From Onthophagus taurus (taxonomy: Eukaryota; Arthropoda; Insecta; Coleoptera; Scarabaeidae), in NCBI RefSeq assembly GCF_036711975.1, contig NC_091973.1, positions 16,616,001-16,680,000 of the forward strand: DNA of 64,000 bases, given 5' to 3'. Within the stretch, counting starts at the first letter, position 1. The number at the start of each line of letters is the position of its first letter. Below, one piece after another: positions 42,866 to 54,899 of the stretch. Below the pieces are notes generated by a model. It saw only the letters and a list, made by a program, of their open reading frames with translations, made no database searches and was not told the DNA's origin. The position numbers and the translations under genes are program-made.

Positions 42866-44696
42866 TTAATCATCTTCCACCTCGTTTTCTGTGGTTGGCC
42901 ACTGCAAAATTTCCTCGTAAAATGCTCGAGCTTCATCATCTTCAGCGTTGACATATTTAACAACCTGTCTAACGTTGTCAAGCTTTTTGCTGTTAATGGG
43001 TACGTTTCTAGCAGGATACGCCTTAGGTATGGAAGACATGCAAATTTTGCGATGTCCACACTGTCGTAAATCAAAAGTGTACTTCATAAAACCGTTAATA
43101 AAAGTATTAGTAGTTACTTTTCCAGGATGTTCCGAGGAGTATGTAAATTCATAAAACTGTGACGGCGTGAAAGATATTTTCTTATCTTTAGATACATTTT
43201 TGCCTCTACTGTCATCCGAAAGAGCTGTCTTTTTATACAAAGGAGGCCACCACTTACTGAAATTCAGTATATCATCAGTAGATACCATCTTAACTGTTAC
43301 ATTTTTCTTACTGTTAGCTATGATGCTGCAGTATTTCTTAGGCACGAATACTCTGTCAATTTTTTTAATTTTTCTTTTAAAAACTGCGAAGTCCCTATCG
43401 CAGGGGAGAAATGAATGCCCTCGAACTGGAAAACGATGAACAATTTTCTGAAACTTCCCCTTTTCTACTAGCGCAAGACACATTCTTATCATCGTATGGT
43501 TCCTGTTTTGCCCAGGGCAGCCATCGCTGTACAAATATAGATCAGTCACTTCCACAGGAACATTATGGGTTATGTAGTCATAAATAAATGAGCACACCTC
43601 GTTTGCGCCTTTTTTGGCGATTCCCTCGTGGTACATGTAAATCTGTGAGTTGTCATCTTTTAAATTATGAATGCAAAACGTGTTCACCCATAACTGTCTT
43701 AAATAAAATATTTCACCAACTGGAGTATGTGGGAGTGGCAAATTCTGCATAAAGTCGAATGCCAGACCTAAAATTGTTGGATTTGCTTTCGATTCATCTC
43801 CTGTATTCTTCTTTTGTGAACAGTCAGTTCTCCTTTTGCAGCATGTTTCACATTTTCTGATAAATGTGGAGTTTTTATTTTCACGGAGAGCTCTTCGCAT
43901 GTACAACATACATCGATTTGCGGACGACCAAATCGAAGTGCAAAATTTTCATTGAAAGTTTTTAAATAGAATTCGTATTTAAGTTTTGTGTTAGGGAATT
44001 TATCTTTGAACAAACCAAACATTGTTTTAACATCAAGTCTAGCATCTAAGTATTGAATACTACGACCCGAATAATGTGTAGTTTTTGTTGGAAACGACTG
44101 AATGTGGTCGTGAATCTGTTTACATACTAATTTTGGAATGCAATGTGTTTTTGGATTCGTACCTCTTTTATCTTTAGGCGTTTCCGACTTAACAAGCAAC
44201 TGGGTTATTCGTAGAATACGTTTTTCGGATATACGGTGAAGCTGAGCAAATGCTTTTCGGCAGACTTTGACACGTTTATTGTTGTTTAATATAAAATATT
44301 CAAAACAAGCTTGTCGCAATGTAGTTTCGTGTTGCCTTTCTGTAACACGTGGTCTTCTTCGTTTAATAGATTTAAATTCGATCAACCGCTGCAAATGCAA
44401 GTCTTGTTCATTTTTGCTGCTTAAACCGTGAAATACAGCAAGTATAGAGGTTCGTTCGGTAAAGTTTACTTTTTCCAAACAGCGTTTTATTTTGCAACTA
44501 AAAAGATCAACAAACATACAGACACTGTTACCTAACCTAGAAAAGTTAACACTTACCAGTTAGATGTTCGACAAATACTTTTTGCAAGAATTAACTTCCC
44601 ACCGTAATTAGTGTATTCAGTTCCTTCTATATTGGCTTTCTTGATAATGTTTCTTTTGTAGGTTTCAGGGTTTTTAGATCTTTTCTTACCACTCAT
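42866..44696 (-). pseudogene. DDE-type transposase relic (possibly Sola-like), most complete copy
   Basis: Begins with MSGKKRSKNP (ATG at 44696). A GTAAGTGT donor-like site near 44555 suggests a short intron or a break before the Cys-containing second part (44517 down to 43768; HRISEKRILRITQL, IDVCCTCEEL). A frameshift near 43810 leads to the catalytic part: FDFMQNLPLP, LYSDGCPGQNRNH and FLPCDRDF, which look like acidic DDE-core blocks. I recognise the QNLPLP and SDGCxGQN pattern from transposon-derived insect proteins and think Sola-like, without certainty. It interrupts the env gene; element termini were not resolved. Confidence 0.6.
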
Positions 44697-44807
44697 TATC
44701 CCAGCAACTTCTTGAACCTCCATTTTAACAGAAGTGACGGCAACGCGGTAGGAAATAAGACATACGCACAACAGTGCAATCAGAATGGGAAAACATGAGT
44801 GAGTGCG

Positions 44808-44838
44808 AATGGAACTAAGTCCGTGACTTAGTTCCATT
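44808..44838. repeat. perfect 14-bp inverted repeat with CGT loop
   Basis: AATGGAACTAAGTC, CGT, GACTTAGTTCCATT. It lies upstream of the transposase start and could be a terminal or subterminal binding site of that transposon; I found no counterpart at its other end. Confidence 0.75.
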
Positions 44839-44957
44839 CAACTTTCACTACAATCCAGTACGCGTATATTATTAGTACGTCCGTTAACGGGACTTGGTTC
44901 GTTTTAACACCAAATGATCGGAGTCACGATTTTGTATAGGAATCCAAATCAAATATA

Positions 44958-45304
44958 ATTTCATTGAACAATGGACTTACAATTGTAAACAATAATAAAT
45001 GTCAGTATAACATTAACGGAACCGTAATACAAAATTATTTTAAGATTAACAAAAAATTAAGAAAATTTGTAACCAAAATAAAATTTGAAAACATTAAAAT
45101 TGAAAAACATCCTCAAATAATGTTAAAAATATTACCGGTATAATAGAAAATAATATACCATACTTAAATTTAAACGCAAACAAAAATAATGTATTAATTT
45201 ACGCAACAATAATAATGATTGTAATTGTTATAATATGCGTCATTTATAAGTATCTACACAGAAGATATCTACATTATAAAACAACAAGAAAAGAAGACAT
45301 CTAG
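44958..45304 (+). pseudogene. env: env-like C-terminus with membrane anchor
   Basis: Continues the env remnant after the transposon. It contains CQYNINGTV, a lesioned middle (stop near 45140), then an unbroken frame with the hydrophobic anchor LIYATIIMIVIVIIICVIY followed by a short basic tail and TAG at 45302-45304. A C-terminal anchor with a short cytoplasmic tail is what the family shows. Confidence 0.65.
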
Positions 45305-45330
45305 GAGAATGTCCAATTTAGAGAGGGAGG

Positions 45331-45559
45331 AGTTATGTGTCACCATATCTAAGGAGAACCATGAATCATCCTAGAATCCCCAGAAAAAAGCCCTTATTCA
45401 GCATAAATCTTCTGAAAATAGTATAAAAGGTCACGAAAATCTTAATAATTAATTCATTTCACTCGACGTCGTTATAATGTTAGTTTGAATTTGTAATTAA
45501 TTCTAAAATAAAAATAACTTAATTTTTGAAAAGAGTTTTTAAAAATAAAACTTTTAACT
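45331..45559 (+). repeat. 3' LTR of the env-bearing gypsy element (about 229 bp)
   Basis: A polypurine tract GAGAGGGAGG (45321-45330) follows the env stop. The LTR begins AGTTA and a TAACT terminus lies at 45555-45559; AGT starts are usual for errantivirus LTRs. GTATAAAAGG at 45421 is the likely TATA box. No 5' LTR was found for comparison, so the right end is tentative. Confidence 0.55.
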
Positions 45560-46443
45560 TCAAAAACAAATGTTATATAACATTATTGTGTTATAATAGT
45601 AGTGAAAGTTAATCTGTGTGTAATTATGCCTGCAATCGCAATAAGTATAAGATTATCCTAACAAAAAATATAATAATAATCCCGTCAGATGTTCATAATA
45701 TAATAAAAATTAATTAGAAAGATTAGTAGATATTTAATTTATGTGACTTTAGCGATTATGATTTATGATTGATTTATGTGATTATGCTTTTAGCTAATTC
45801 GAGTAATTAATTGTTATATAAATAAAATATTTTGAAGTGGTTAGGCCACTTCATTTACTCCAGAGAATATAGGGTTACAATAAATATTATTTGATTGTAA
45901 ATAAATGAGGGGTTAAAATCTGATTAATTTTTTTATTAGCAAATAATTATTAAATAACTAATTATGTCCCCGATAAGTTGATAAAATTTTCAATAAGTTC
46001 TTAAGCTTGTAATTTATAAATCATGACCAGAATCATACAATTCAACCAGATTCAACATAAGTAATTAATAATAACTTTTCTTATGTTGTTATCCTCACAT
46101 AATATAATTATATTGAAATAAGTAAAGTAAATTAACAATAGTTCTGCTTTCCAAGATCAGACGATCTGCAGCAGGAATGGTTGGAAAGAATGGGGAGGCC
46201 TGATCTTATGGAGTTATCACAGTGAGCGCCATTTCAACACCAATCAGTTCCAAACTTCAGCCCGGAAGAAGTTATCTGCCAATCCTCTACCCAGTACACC
46301 CATTCCCTGCATATCTTCTGAATTTGAGACTCTTAAGTCGAGGAGGTGCATAGGTAAATATTTAATTAAGTACAACATAGTAATTAAATACAATTTCTTG
46401 TTAATGTCATTTTCAGGTCAAACAACACTTGCCAGTAGAAGCA
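45560..46443. other. AT-rich noncoding stretch
   Basis: No coding frame recognised. A small palindrome GAAGTGG/CCACTTC lies near 45833-45851. The stretch 46140-46330 is less AT-rich but has no identifiable frame. Confidence 0.5.
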
Positions 46444-46886
46444 ACATGACATCCTAAATGTTAGACGTTTGTTATTAATGCTCTGTTATTATTATACTCT
46501 GTTACTACTTTTAACTTTTTGTTGATGATAGTTGTATCATGACATCCTAAATGTCAAGCGTTTTTTTATTAATGCTCTGTTATTATTATGTCCTGTTGCT
46601 ACTTCCAACTTCTTGTTGATGGTAGTTGTATCATGATATCCTAAATGTCAAGCACTTTTTTATTAGTGCTATACACACGCTTTTTATTTACGCCCTGTTA
46701 TAATTAAGCCTTCTTATAGCTTTAAACTTGTTTCTGAAAAAGGGACAACCATAACATCCTAAATGTTAAAGGTTTGTTATTAATGGTCTGTTATTATTAT
46801 GTTCTGTTATTACTTTCAACTTCTTCTTGATAATAGTTGTATCATGCTGATGTTGTATCATACATCAGCTTTTTTATTAATGCTAT
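46444..46886. repeat. tandem array of ~93-bp units
   Basis: CATGACATCCTAAATGT recurs at 46445 and 46538 and as CATGATATCCTAAATGT at 46632, with ATTAATGCTCTGTTATTATTAT in most units; later units are more diverged. The BEL element at 46887 is inserted in a unit, whose remainder resumes at 52568. Confidence 0.85.
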
Positions 46887-47219
46887 TGTTCGTACCAAAA
46901 GGGTCGAACCTAAAAACAGATGCTGGTAAGCGAAGTAAAAAAAAATGAGTAATAAATGAAATTATATTAATAAAACAAAAATTAAACTTATAATGTGATT
47001 AATGGGCAAAATTGAAAAGATAATAAAGAAAATTAACAAAAATAATTATACATACGGTGAATGCGGTGTGAAAGGTGCGGTATGAAAGATGCGTGAGTCG
47101 AGCGAGCGGGTAATGCAGCAAAGAAGTGATATGCGCGAGCAATACATGCGGAATACATAAAATCACAAAATTCATACAAAAACTCGATCGATGCGCGATC
47201 GATTGCGCGTGAGCGAACA
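46887..47219 (-). repeat. BEL element 1 LTR (3' LTR)
   Basis: TGTTCGTACC...GAGCGAACA, 333 bp, matched by 52235-52567. Confidence 0.92.
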
Positions 47220-47381
47220 ATCACCCGCCGAAAAACAATTGTTTTTAATTTACAAAAACAAACAGAAAAAAAAGAAAAATGATACATAATGAATGTTAAA
47301 TTGTACAAACTAGGGAACAGTGCAATAAAACAAGAAAATAAAACAACAATGAAAAGTAATTAATTCTTAGCAAAATGATCG

Positions 47382-50300
47382 CTAAGTCGAATGATCAGTC
47401 GATATGTCCATCGGTAACGGACATATCTTCGATACCGGCCGTTGCAGTTGACCATGCGCAGTGCGTAATGTCACCACGCGTACGACACCATCCGGACCCG
47501 GATGACAACAAACAATACGTGCCAAATCCCATTTCAGTGGAGGTAAGTTGTCGTTCCGGATTAAAACCAAAGTGTTCGGAGCCGGGTTGGGAATGTTAGT
47601 GGTCCATTTAGTCCTCTGTTGTAGCGTGTGTAGATATTCGAGAGACCATCGTTTCCAGAAATGTTGCAGCATGGCTTGTACCAGTTCCCATCGTGACAAT
47701 CTGCTGTGTGGTACATTCTGAAAATCTAGATGAGGTATTTCAGTGTTCAGTGGTGATAATAATAAGAAATGACCTGGTGTGAGGGGTTGGAGATCATTAG
47801 GATCGGAGCTGAGTGGGTGAAGAGGTCGAGAATTTAAAACGGATTCAACTTGCGTGAGAAGGGTATAAAATTCCTCGAAAGTTAGTACTTGGTTCCCTAT
47901 GACCCTCTGTATATGTGATTTCACGGACTTAACTCCAGCTTCGCTAAGTCCATTGAAGTTAGGCGATGCAGGAGGGTTGAAGAGCCATTCGATCCCAAGT
48001 TTACCACCCGCCTCCTGTGCCAATCGATTCATTTCATTAAATGCACCAATAAAATTAGTTCCTCTGTCCGAAAAAATACGGGTACAGTATTAATCCAAAT
48101 AATATCCAAAATTGGTTAACTACTATAGCGGAAAGTGTACGGAAGCCAGGATGTAAATGCTCTTGATGCAGCTTTTCGACAATCAGTTCGCTCAATCGAC
48201 ACTTCTTTGGCAATAGAATGGGATGTTTAGCCTCGTAAGGAATTTCAGCATTTCGAAGGCGACCACCCACGCGAATTAAATTTTGTTGACATATAAAAGG
48301 TGATAATTTACGAAATGATTTTGCGATTATTTTACCAGTCTGGATCTGATCTTTAAGTTGGGAAAACGATTCAGATTGTACTCGACGTGCGAGAACATAA
48401 AGAGCGGCTTGTTTTTCGCGAATTGTAATTGATAAATTGGAATGGTTATTTTCTTTTCGACAACCTGCAACAAATCTTAGAATATAAGCAATTATATTTT
48501 GTATCTTACTTAAACCGGAGAAGCGAATCATTAAGGTATGTAGAAAGTTTTCGTCTATTTGTTCTGCAACGTTTACAATAACCACTCGTTTTTCTTCTGA
48601 TATACTCTCATCTGGACATGTAGGTGGTGATTTCGATGGCCATTGCGAACGATGAGATGACAACCATGCAGGTCCGTTCCATCATAATTTACATCGTATC
48701 ATCTCGGAAGGTAAAAGTCCTCTTGAACCAGGATCGGCGGGATTATCTTTTGATTGTACATAACGCCAACGATTTCCAGGTAAAATATCCTGAATATGAC
48801 TGGTACGGTTCGCCACAAAAGTTTTCCATCGGTGAGGAGACGAATCGAGCCAGTGCAGCACCACCATTGAATCGGACCATGCGAAGATCTCAGGTTGAAC
48901 GATACCGGAGATATTTGATAAGATGAATTTCACCATATTAGCCAACAGGACGGCGCCACAGAGTTCCAGTCGAGGTAACGAAATAGTTTTTAGCGGAGCT
49001 ACTCTAGACTTGGCACAAATCAAACTGACACTAATATTGTTATTAGGCAAAATGTATCGAAGGTACGCCACCGCACAGTACCCAACCGAAGATGCATCAG
49101 AAAACAGATGGAGCTCAACGTGTAAATCTTTAGCGGGAAGAATTAGCCTGGGAATCTTCAACTGTGACAACATTGGGATTTGAAACTGATATTGAGTCCA
49201 ATAATTTTGAATTTCCTCGGAAGGGAGATCGTCCCAATTCAATTTTTCTAACCATAATCGTTGCATGAGGCATTTTGCAGCGAGAATACATGGCGTAATT
49301 AAACCAAGGGGATCAAAGATGCGTGCGATATTGGATAATATAGCCCTTTTACTGCAGAGGTGATCACGAGGTTGATAAGAGAACCCAAAATTGTCGTTAT
49401 ATTGCTCCCAGTGGAGACCCAGAACCTTGACGACACCATCTTCTCTATTATCTAATGATACCGGTTTTACACGAAGATCGGCACTAACGTTTTTTAATAG
49501 TTTAGGTTCGTTACTTGCACCCTTAGCTAACTTAAAACCAGCCAACAACATAATGTTTATAATTTGATTTTGCAAGTCCAACGCGTCACGAACCGAAAAA
49601 CTTCCCGTCACAACATCATCAACGTACATGTCGTGTAATAATACGCGGGAAGCTTCAGGAAATTGTGCTGCATTAAGCCGCGCAAGCTCTTGGATAGTAC
49701 GCAAGGCCAAGTACGGAGCAGAAGAAACTCCGTAGGTAACGGTATTTAATTGGTATTCATTAAGTTCACCACTTTTATAATCTCTCCATAAGATGCGCTG
49801 ATAATCGCGATGATGAGGAACGATTAAGATTTGTCGATACATTTGTTGAATGTCACACATGAAGGCAATCGGGTAACATCGAAACTTGATTAGAATTGAA
49901 CTTATATCGTTTTGAAGTTTGGGACCAGGCAACAAAAGATCGTTCAACGAATTTCCGGTAGAAGTTTTTGCAGATGCATCAAAGACCACACGGAGTTTGG
50001 CTGAGGAATTAAGGACATAATGATGAGGGATATAATAAGCGTTCTTGTTGTGGTGATCTTCTTTGCCAATCAGAGACATGTGGTTCTTTAGAAGATAATC
50101 GTTCATAAATTCCTTGTACTTCTTGAAAATTTCAGAATTCTTAATCAACCTTTTTTCTAAGTATATGAAACGTCGCAGCGCCTGGGAATATGATTCACCT
50201 AATTCTAGGTTAGTATTTTTAAAGGGTAGAGCTACCATAAATCGACCATCAGCGGTACGGCTGTGCGTTGATATGAAGTGATTCTCGCTTTGAGTATCTT

Positions 50301-51200
50301 CTAGAGTAACTGGAGTAGTTTCTTTTATCTGTTCAAGCTCCCAAAACTTCTGAAGGCAGACGTCAGTCGATGGTTCAATCAAAAGTGACAATTGAGATAT
50401 TGGAGAAGGTAAATCAGCGGATTTTCCCATTAAAAGCCATCCGAAAATTGATCCCAAAGCTGCCGGTTCATTCATGGCACCAGCACGACGATCACCAGTG
50501 AGGATATAAGGGACCAGTTCAGCTCCCAATAGTAAATCAATAGGTCCTGGTAATGTTTGGGTTTTATGAATGACGAGGTCTTGTAAATGTGAATACTTAG
50601 AAACATCAACGGCTACAATGGGATCAGTTGAGCATATGCGTTGACTTATGACAGCTGTGAATCGTAGTATAGGTTGGTACACATCGCATGGTTTAACATA
50701 ACATTCAACGGAGCCTTTATTACAAGTAGAAGACATGCTGTTCAAGCCCTCAATGGGTACAGAGTGAACACTTCGAACAAGTTGGAGTCGGTTTTGAAGG
50801 TCTTCTGTGATGAAGTTGATCATGCTGCAAGAATCGATCAAAGCTCTTACTCTATGGTATCTTCCAAAACGGTCTTGGATGTCCAACTCAGCAACAGGTA
50901 GAAGAACTGTCATAAATGTATTAGTTACAGAGGCGACAGTATTTTTAGGAATTGATGAACTGACGTCGGGTGCAGTTGTATCATGTGAAGAGCTGTTAAA
51001 ATGTAACAGTGTATGATGACGTCTGCGGCAGACTCGACATGTTTTATTGGAATTACATTTACTGGTAGTGTGGCGATAGCCCAAGCAGTTTTTACAAAAT
51101 TTATGATGGGAAATGAATTCGAATCTTTGCGAAGGTGTTTTTTCTAGAAACTTTTCACATTGATATAAATTGTGATTAGATTGACATAAGATACAATTTA
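47382..51200 (-). pseudogene. pol: BEL element 1 gag C-terminus and pol, broken
   Basis: In reading order: gag zinc-knuckle region (CILCQSNHNLYQC; CKNCLGYRHTTSKC; CRVC), protease with ALIDSCSM where family members have DSG, RT (PHHYVLN; FMCDIQQMYRQI; YVDDVVTG), RNase H (LFSDASSVGYCAVAYL), then at about 48680 an in-frame TGA where a Trp codon is expected. The same frame continues (SSHRSQWPS..., 48663-48055) to the integrase zinc-finger start, where a deletion near 48090 removes the Cys pair and first catalytic Asp. The end (47382-48060) keeps TNFIGAFN, LSEAGVKSVKSHI (with Glu) and the BEL C-terminal domain. Confidence 0.88.
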
Positions 51201-51214
51201 AATTCGATTTAATT

Positions 51215-51965
51215 TCAGTAGTAAATTAGTAGTATATTAAATAACATAAAATCCCAAGACTCAACCGGGAATCCTAAAGTTTTTAAACCTTCAACGTTTT
51301 CAGAGAACGTATCAATTAACAGCCGATACGCTTTTGATGAACCTTCTTGTTTTATTGTGACACATTGAATTTCGTTGTAATATAATGTAGCTAAATGTCT
51401 CTTATTTTGGTATCTCTTTTTTAAGGTGTCGAAAGCAATGGAGTAGTTTGCATCAGTCATAGGCAACCCTTTGATAAGGTGTAAGGGTTCTCCGGATAAT
51501 GAGGTCACAAGGTACTGATATTTCGCAACGTCGGATAAAGTATCGTTATCGTGCACCAAGGATCGGTATAAATCGTAGAAACTCGGCCAAGATTTGTAAT
51601 TTCCAGAAAAAATGGGAATGGTGATTTTATTTAACTTCGGTGATACAACGGATTTAACAGGATCTTGTGTGTCAGGATTGGAAGGGGTGATTTTATGTAA
51701 AGTGGCTTTGGTACGAAAGTAAGCAACTTCAGCTTTACGACGTATAGCATCATGAGTATCGAAAGCTTCTTCTTCAATGAGACCAATTATTTGATTATGA
51801 ACAGTTTTAAATTCTGTGTAAGTGTCGTCAATTTCAGAAGCGCGTGCAATAAAAATCAATTTTAAATCCGCGGATTGGTCCATGGTATCAACAGCACTCG
51901 CCGTTTCAAGGAGGCTGTTTAGAAGACCGTTACGGCGTAATGTTAATCTAGTGAGCTTATCAGGT
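51215..51965 (-). pseudogene. gag: BEL element 1 gag N-terminus
   Basis: Gag of the DUF1759 type: LTLRRNGLLNSLLE near 51930, then IGLIEEEAFDTHDAIRRKAE, FSGNYKSWPSFYDLY and KRYQNKRHLATLYYNEI. The upstream frame has no ATG before the conserved start; only internal ATGs remain. It ends at 51215 after LFNILLIYY, where compared with BEL element 2 roughly eighty residues before the zinc knuckles are missing. Confidence 0.8.
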
Positions 51966-52210
51966 AGGCCATAATAAATTTAAAGGAAAATAATAAATCA
52001 AAAAAATTTTCGAATAAAAGATTTATATAACAACCCAAAATCGTCGACCTTGTAAACGAAAATTCGCAAACACCAGATGTGAAGCGACAAAAAAAGGCAA
52101 CAAGCTGTCTCGGAACTGGACGTGAATAACTGCAAATAAATTGACGCAAGAAATTGGCGTAAGAAAAAAAAAAGAAATGAAATAAAGTACACGTGAATTA
52201 AATTTAAAAT

Positions 52211-52230
52211 AATCCGGCTCGAAGGACCAA
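52211..52230 (-). promoter_or_regulatory. BEL element 1 primer-binding site, tRNA-Tyr type
   Basis: Just inside the 5' LTR, TTGGTCCTTCGAGCCGGATT (minus strand) is complementary to the 3' end of a eukaryotic tRNA-Tyr including CCA. The same site is present in BEL element 2. The tRNA identity rests on my knowledge of tRNA-Tyr acceptor ends. Confidence 0.65.
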
Positions 52231-52234
52231 AATT

Positions 52235-52567
52235 TGTTCGTACCAAAAGGGTCGAACCTAAAAGCAGGTGCTGGTAAGCGAAGTAAAAAAAAATGAGTAA
52301 TAAATGAAATTATATTAATAAAACAAAAATTAAACTTATAATGTGATTAATGGGCAAAATTGAAAAGATAATAAAGAAAATTAACAAAAATAATTATACA
52401 TACGGTGAATGCGGTGTGAAAGGTGCTGTATGAAAGATGCGTGAGTCGAGCGAGCGGGTAATGCAGCAAAGAAGTGATATGCGCGAGCAATACATGCGGA
52501 ATACATAAAATCACAAAATTCATACAAAATCTCGATCGATGCGCGATCGATTGCGCGTGAGCGAACA
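52235..52567 (-). repeat. BEL element 1 LTR (5' LTR)
   Basis: Matches 46887-47219 at equal length with about four substitutions. Confidence 0.92.
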
Positions 52568-53556
52568 GCTATATATACCCTTTTTATTTATGCTCTGTTA
52601 ATACATTTTACAGATAAAATGTTATATTTTATTGCAGATTTCTATTATTAATTTTGTTATTATTGTTATTTTAATATATTTTAATAATTATTGCAATAGT
52701 GTTAAGTATGTCTTAATTATACCACTTATTTTATCTTAAATAGATATTTTTAAATATTTTACGCACTTGTATTATTTTCATATATTTATTTCATCATAAA
52801 CCTATTACAGCAGTAGGATTTTAAATTTATTTAAACTCGCCGATTTGCCGCGCTCCTTATTAGTTCACATGTCACACCTATAGAGGCACTGAAAGCAGGA
52901 TAAACTTTTTACCATTGCGTGTCCACCGGCTGATCCTCAGCAATCCTCAGTCTGCTTAAAGATGTCGAAATATAAGTGTGACTCAAGATAGATTTTTCAT
53001 TTAATTATTTTATATCTTTTGCAATTTAATTAACCACCCAAATTTAAAATTTAATCAACATTGTTTCGAATTAGTTCTTTTATAAATGTTATATATTTCA
53101 TTATATTTTGGCTTAACATGTAAAAATTCTATATCTGAGTGAAATAATTTTGAGGTTATACAAGGCGTGAGTGACTTGGAGGTAAATATAAGGATAATAG
53201 CAATTTTCGTTTAAGATATTTACTTCGGTTTTTTTGCAGTTTTGTATAATCAATAATACAAGACAATTTTTCATAGATTTAAATTAAAACGAATTTTCAT
53301 ATTCGTCATTCGGAAGGTGTTTCTCTTGTCTCGATTCTCTCGTTATGTTCATCATTTGACCGATGACGGTAATTATAAAAACTTTTTTATATTAAGTAGC
53401 TTTAATGATATGTTGTCCTAAACTCTTTGTTTCTTTTATATGCCAGTCGTGCAAGTAGATGCCTCAACGACGAAACACGTGTTGCATCGAATTTAATGAA
53501 TAATAAAATACATCGTTCAACCCAAACATAGGCTTTTATTTTCCTATTGAAACACG
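52568..53556. other. remainder of the 93-bp array, then noncoding AT-rich DNA
   Basis: GCTATATATACCCTTTTTATTT continues the interrupted array unit for about 50 bp. The rest shows no gene. GACGAAACACGTG near 53471 resembles the GAAA side of PLE hammerhead motifs, but no CTGANGA partner or stem was found. Confidence 0.45.
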
Positions 53557-54899
53557 ATGAAGCTGGAAGAAACCTTATCATTACTACGATACCTAGGTTG
53601 TACTCGCTTTCCAAAAAAAAAGGAAAACATGCCCATTCGACCCATCACTTCATTTAATAACTCACCTACAGAAAAAATTTCATGTTTTTTATTAAAGATT
53701 TTCAAAACTATAGATTTCAAACCTAAATTTTCGATTAATAATTCTATTAAATTCATTGAACAAACTCAAAATTTAAATTACAACAATAAAATTTTAATAT
53801 CCTTCGACGTAACAAATTTGTATTCCAATGTTCCAATAGATTTCACTTTGAACCTCGTTTCTGACATTTTTAAAGATTTTTTTAATAATAATAATACTAC
53901 AGAACATTTAAATAAATTACATGTCGTTTCTCAAAACTATTGTTCTTTTAATAATGAATTTTACCATATAAGTGAAGGGCTTTCTATGGGCATGCTCTTA
54001 TCCGGTCTTCTTTCAGATATCTTCCTACATCATGTTGAAAATAACTATATAATTAACAACAATAATTCTTTCAAAAACCATATTCATAAATGGATTAAAT
54101 ATGTTGATGACGTCTTTTGTGTTTGGGAGGGGAGTATTCCCGAGTTAAACCATTTTCACAATTACTTAAATAAGTTATTTCTTATTTTAAACTCTTAATT
54201 TTCTTGGTCTTGCAGTTAGCAGAGATAACTCCGAATCTATTACATATGACATTTTTAGGAAGCCAACAGTTATTCCAACTACAATTCCCTACGACTCTTC
54301 CCACCCAATGTCACGCAAATTAGCTAATTTCAGATTTTTAATAAATACAGCTCTTGACTACCCTCTATCTGAGAGTAACAGAATAAAAGAATTTAACTGC
54401 ATCCATAACATAGCTTCTCACTTTGGTTTTCCTTCTAATGTCATCAATAAACTATATAATAGAATACAACAACAGAAAGATTCCTTATTCACTAAAACTC
54501 ATAATAATTCTACTTATAAACCTATTTCTTTTAATCACATTACCATGGAGTTTAACATATTTTTAAAAAATTTACTATAACCTTAGCTTTTTCTAACAAT
54601 AATTCTTTACTTAAACTTTTATCTAATTATTTTATTATTATTGCAAACAATTTGACGTTCTCAAGGAATGTGGAGTGTATTCAATCGGATGCTCTGATTG
54701 TAACGGTATTTATGTGGATCAAACTGGCCGTAGACTGGAAAATAGAATTAATGAACATAAAATTAAAATTCAATAAAATACTTACAAACATAGAGTTGAA
54801 ACAGGACATAACATTAATTTTAATAATATTTCACTTATTCATAAATGCCAAAAGGGCTATAGACTTGATCTATTGGAATTGTTGGAAATCCATAGACAG
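53557..54899 (+). pseudogene. Penelope-like element 3, RT to GIY-YIG, degenerate and split by BEL
   Basis: RT palm (MPIRPITS; SFDVTNLYSNVPI; GLSMGMLLSGLLSDIFL; KYVDDVFCVW) in 53557-54198, then thumb and linker in a second frame (54200-54580; IFRKPTVIP, FLINTALDYPLSE) and a GIY-YIG remnant (GVYSIGCSDC, IYVDQTGRR, NRINEHK) across several frames to 54899. Multiple frameshifts and at least one stop make it dead. The coding tail is displaced to 61067-61200 by the BEL insertion. It differs from the PLEs at 14.3 and 30.8 kb. Confidence 0.87.

Larger units (their letters stand above)
36261..44231. repeat. tandem duplication, unit 2 (7,971 bp)
   Basis: Head-to-tail second copy. Its right edge continues into the real remainder of the transposase (from 44239), whereas unit 1 breaks off there and rejoins gypsy C, showing that the ancestral single copy had unit 1's left flank and unit 2's right flank. 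Confidence 0.93.
46887..52567 (-). mobile_element. BEL/Pao LTR retrotransposon 1, defective, with 5-bp target duplication
   Basis: Two 333-bp LTRs flank a minus-strand gag-pol. GCTAT occurs on both outer sides (46882-46886 and 52568-52572), a target duplication fitting BEL/Pao. By eye the LTRs differ at about four positions, so it is older than BEL element 2. Gag and integrase deletions, a stop and a changed protease motif make it non-autonomous. Confidence 0.93.

Noticed and set aside
46999-47308. Minus-strand frames of 73 and 91 codons in the BEL 1 LTR region
   Set aside because: They lie within the LTR and repeat in the other LTR; no domain pattern.
53440-53490. Second hammerhead-like motif near PLE 3
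   Set aside because: Only a GAAACACGTG side is seen; no CTGANGA core or stem II partner could be paired.
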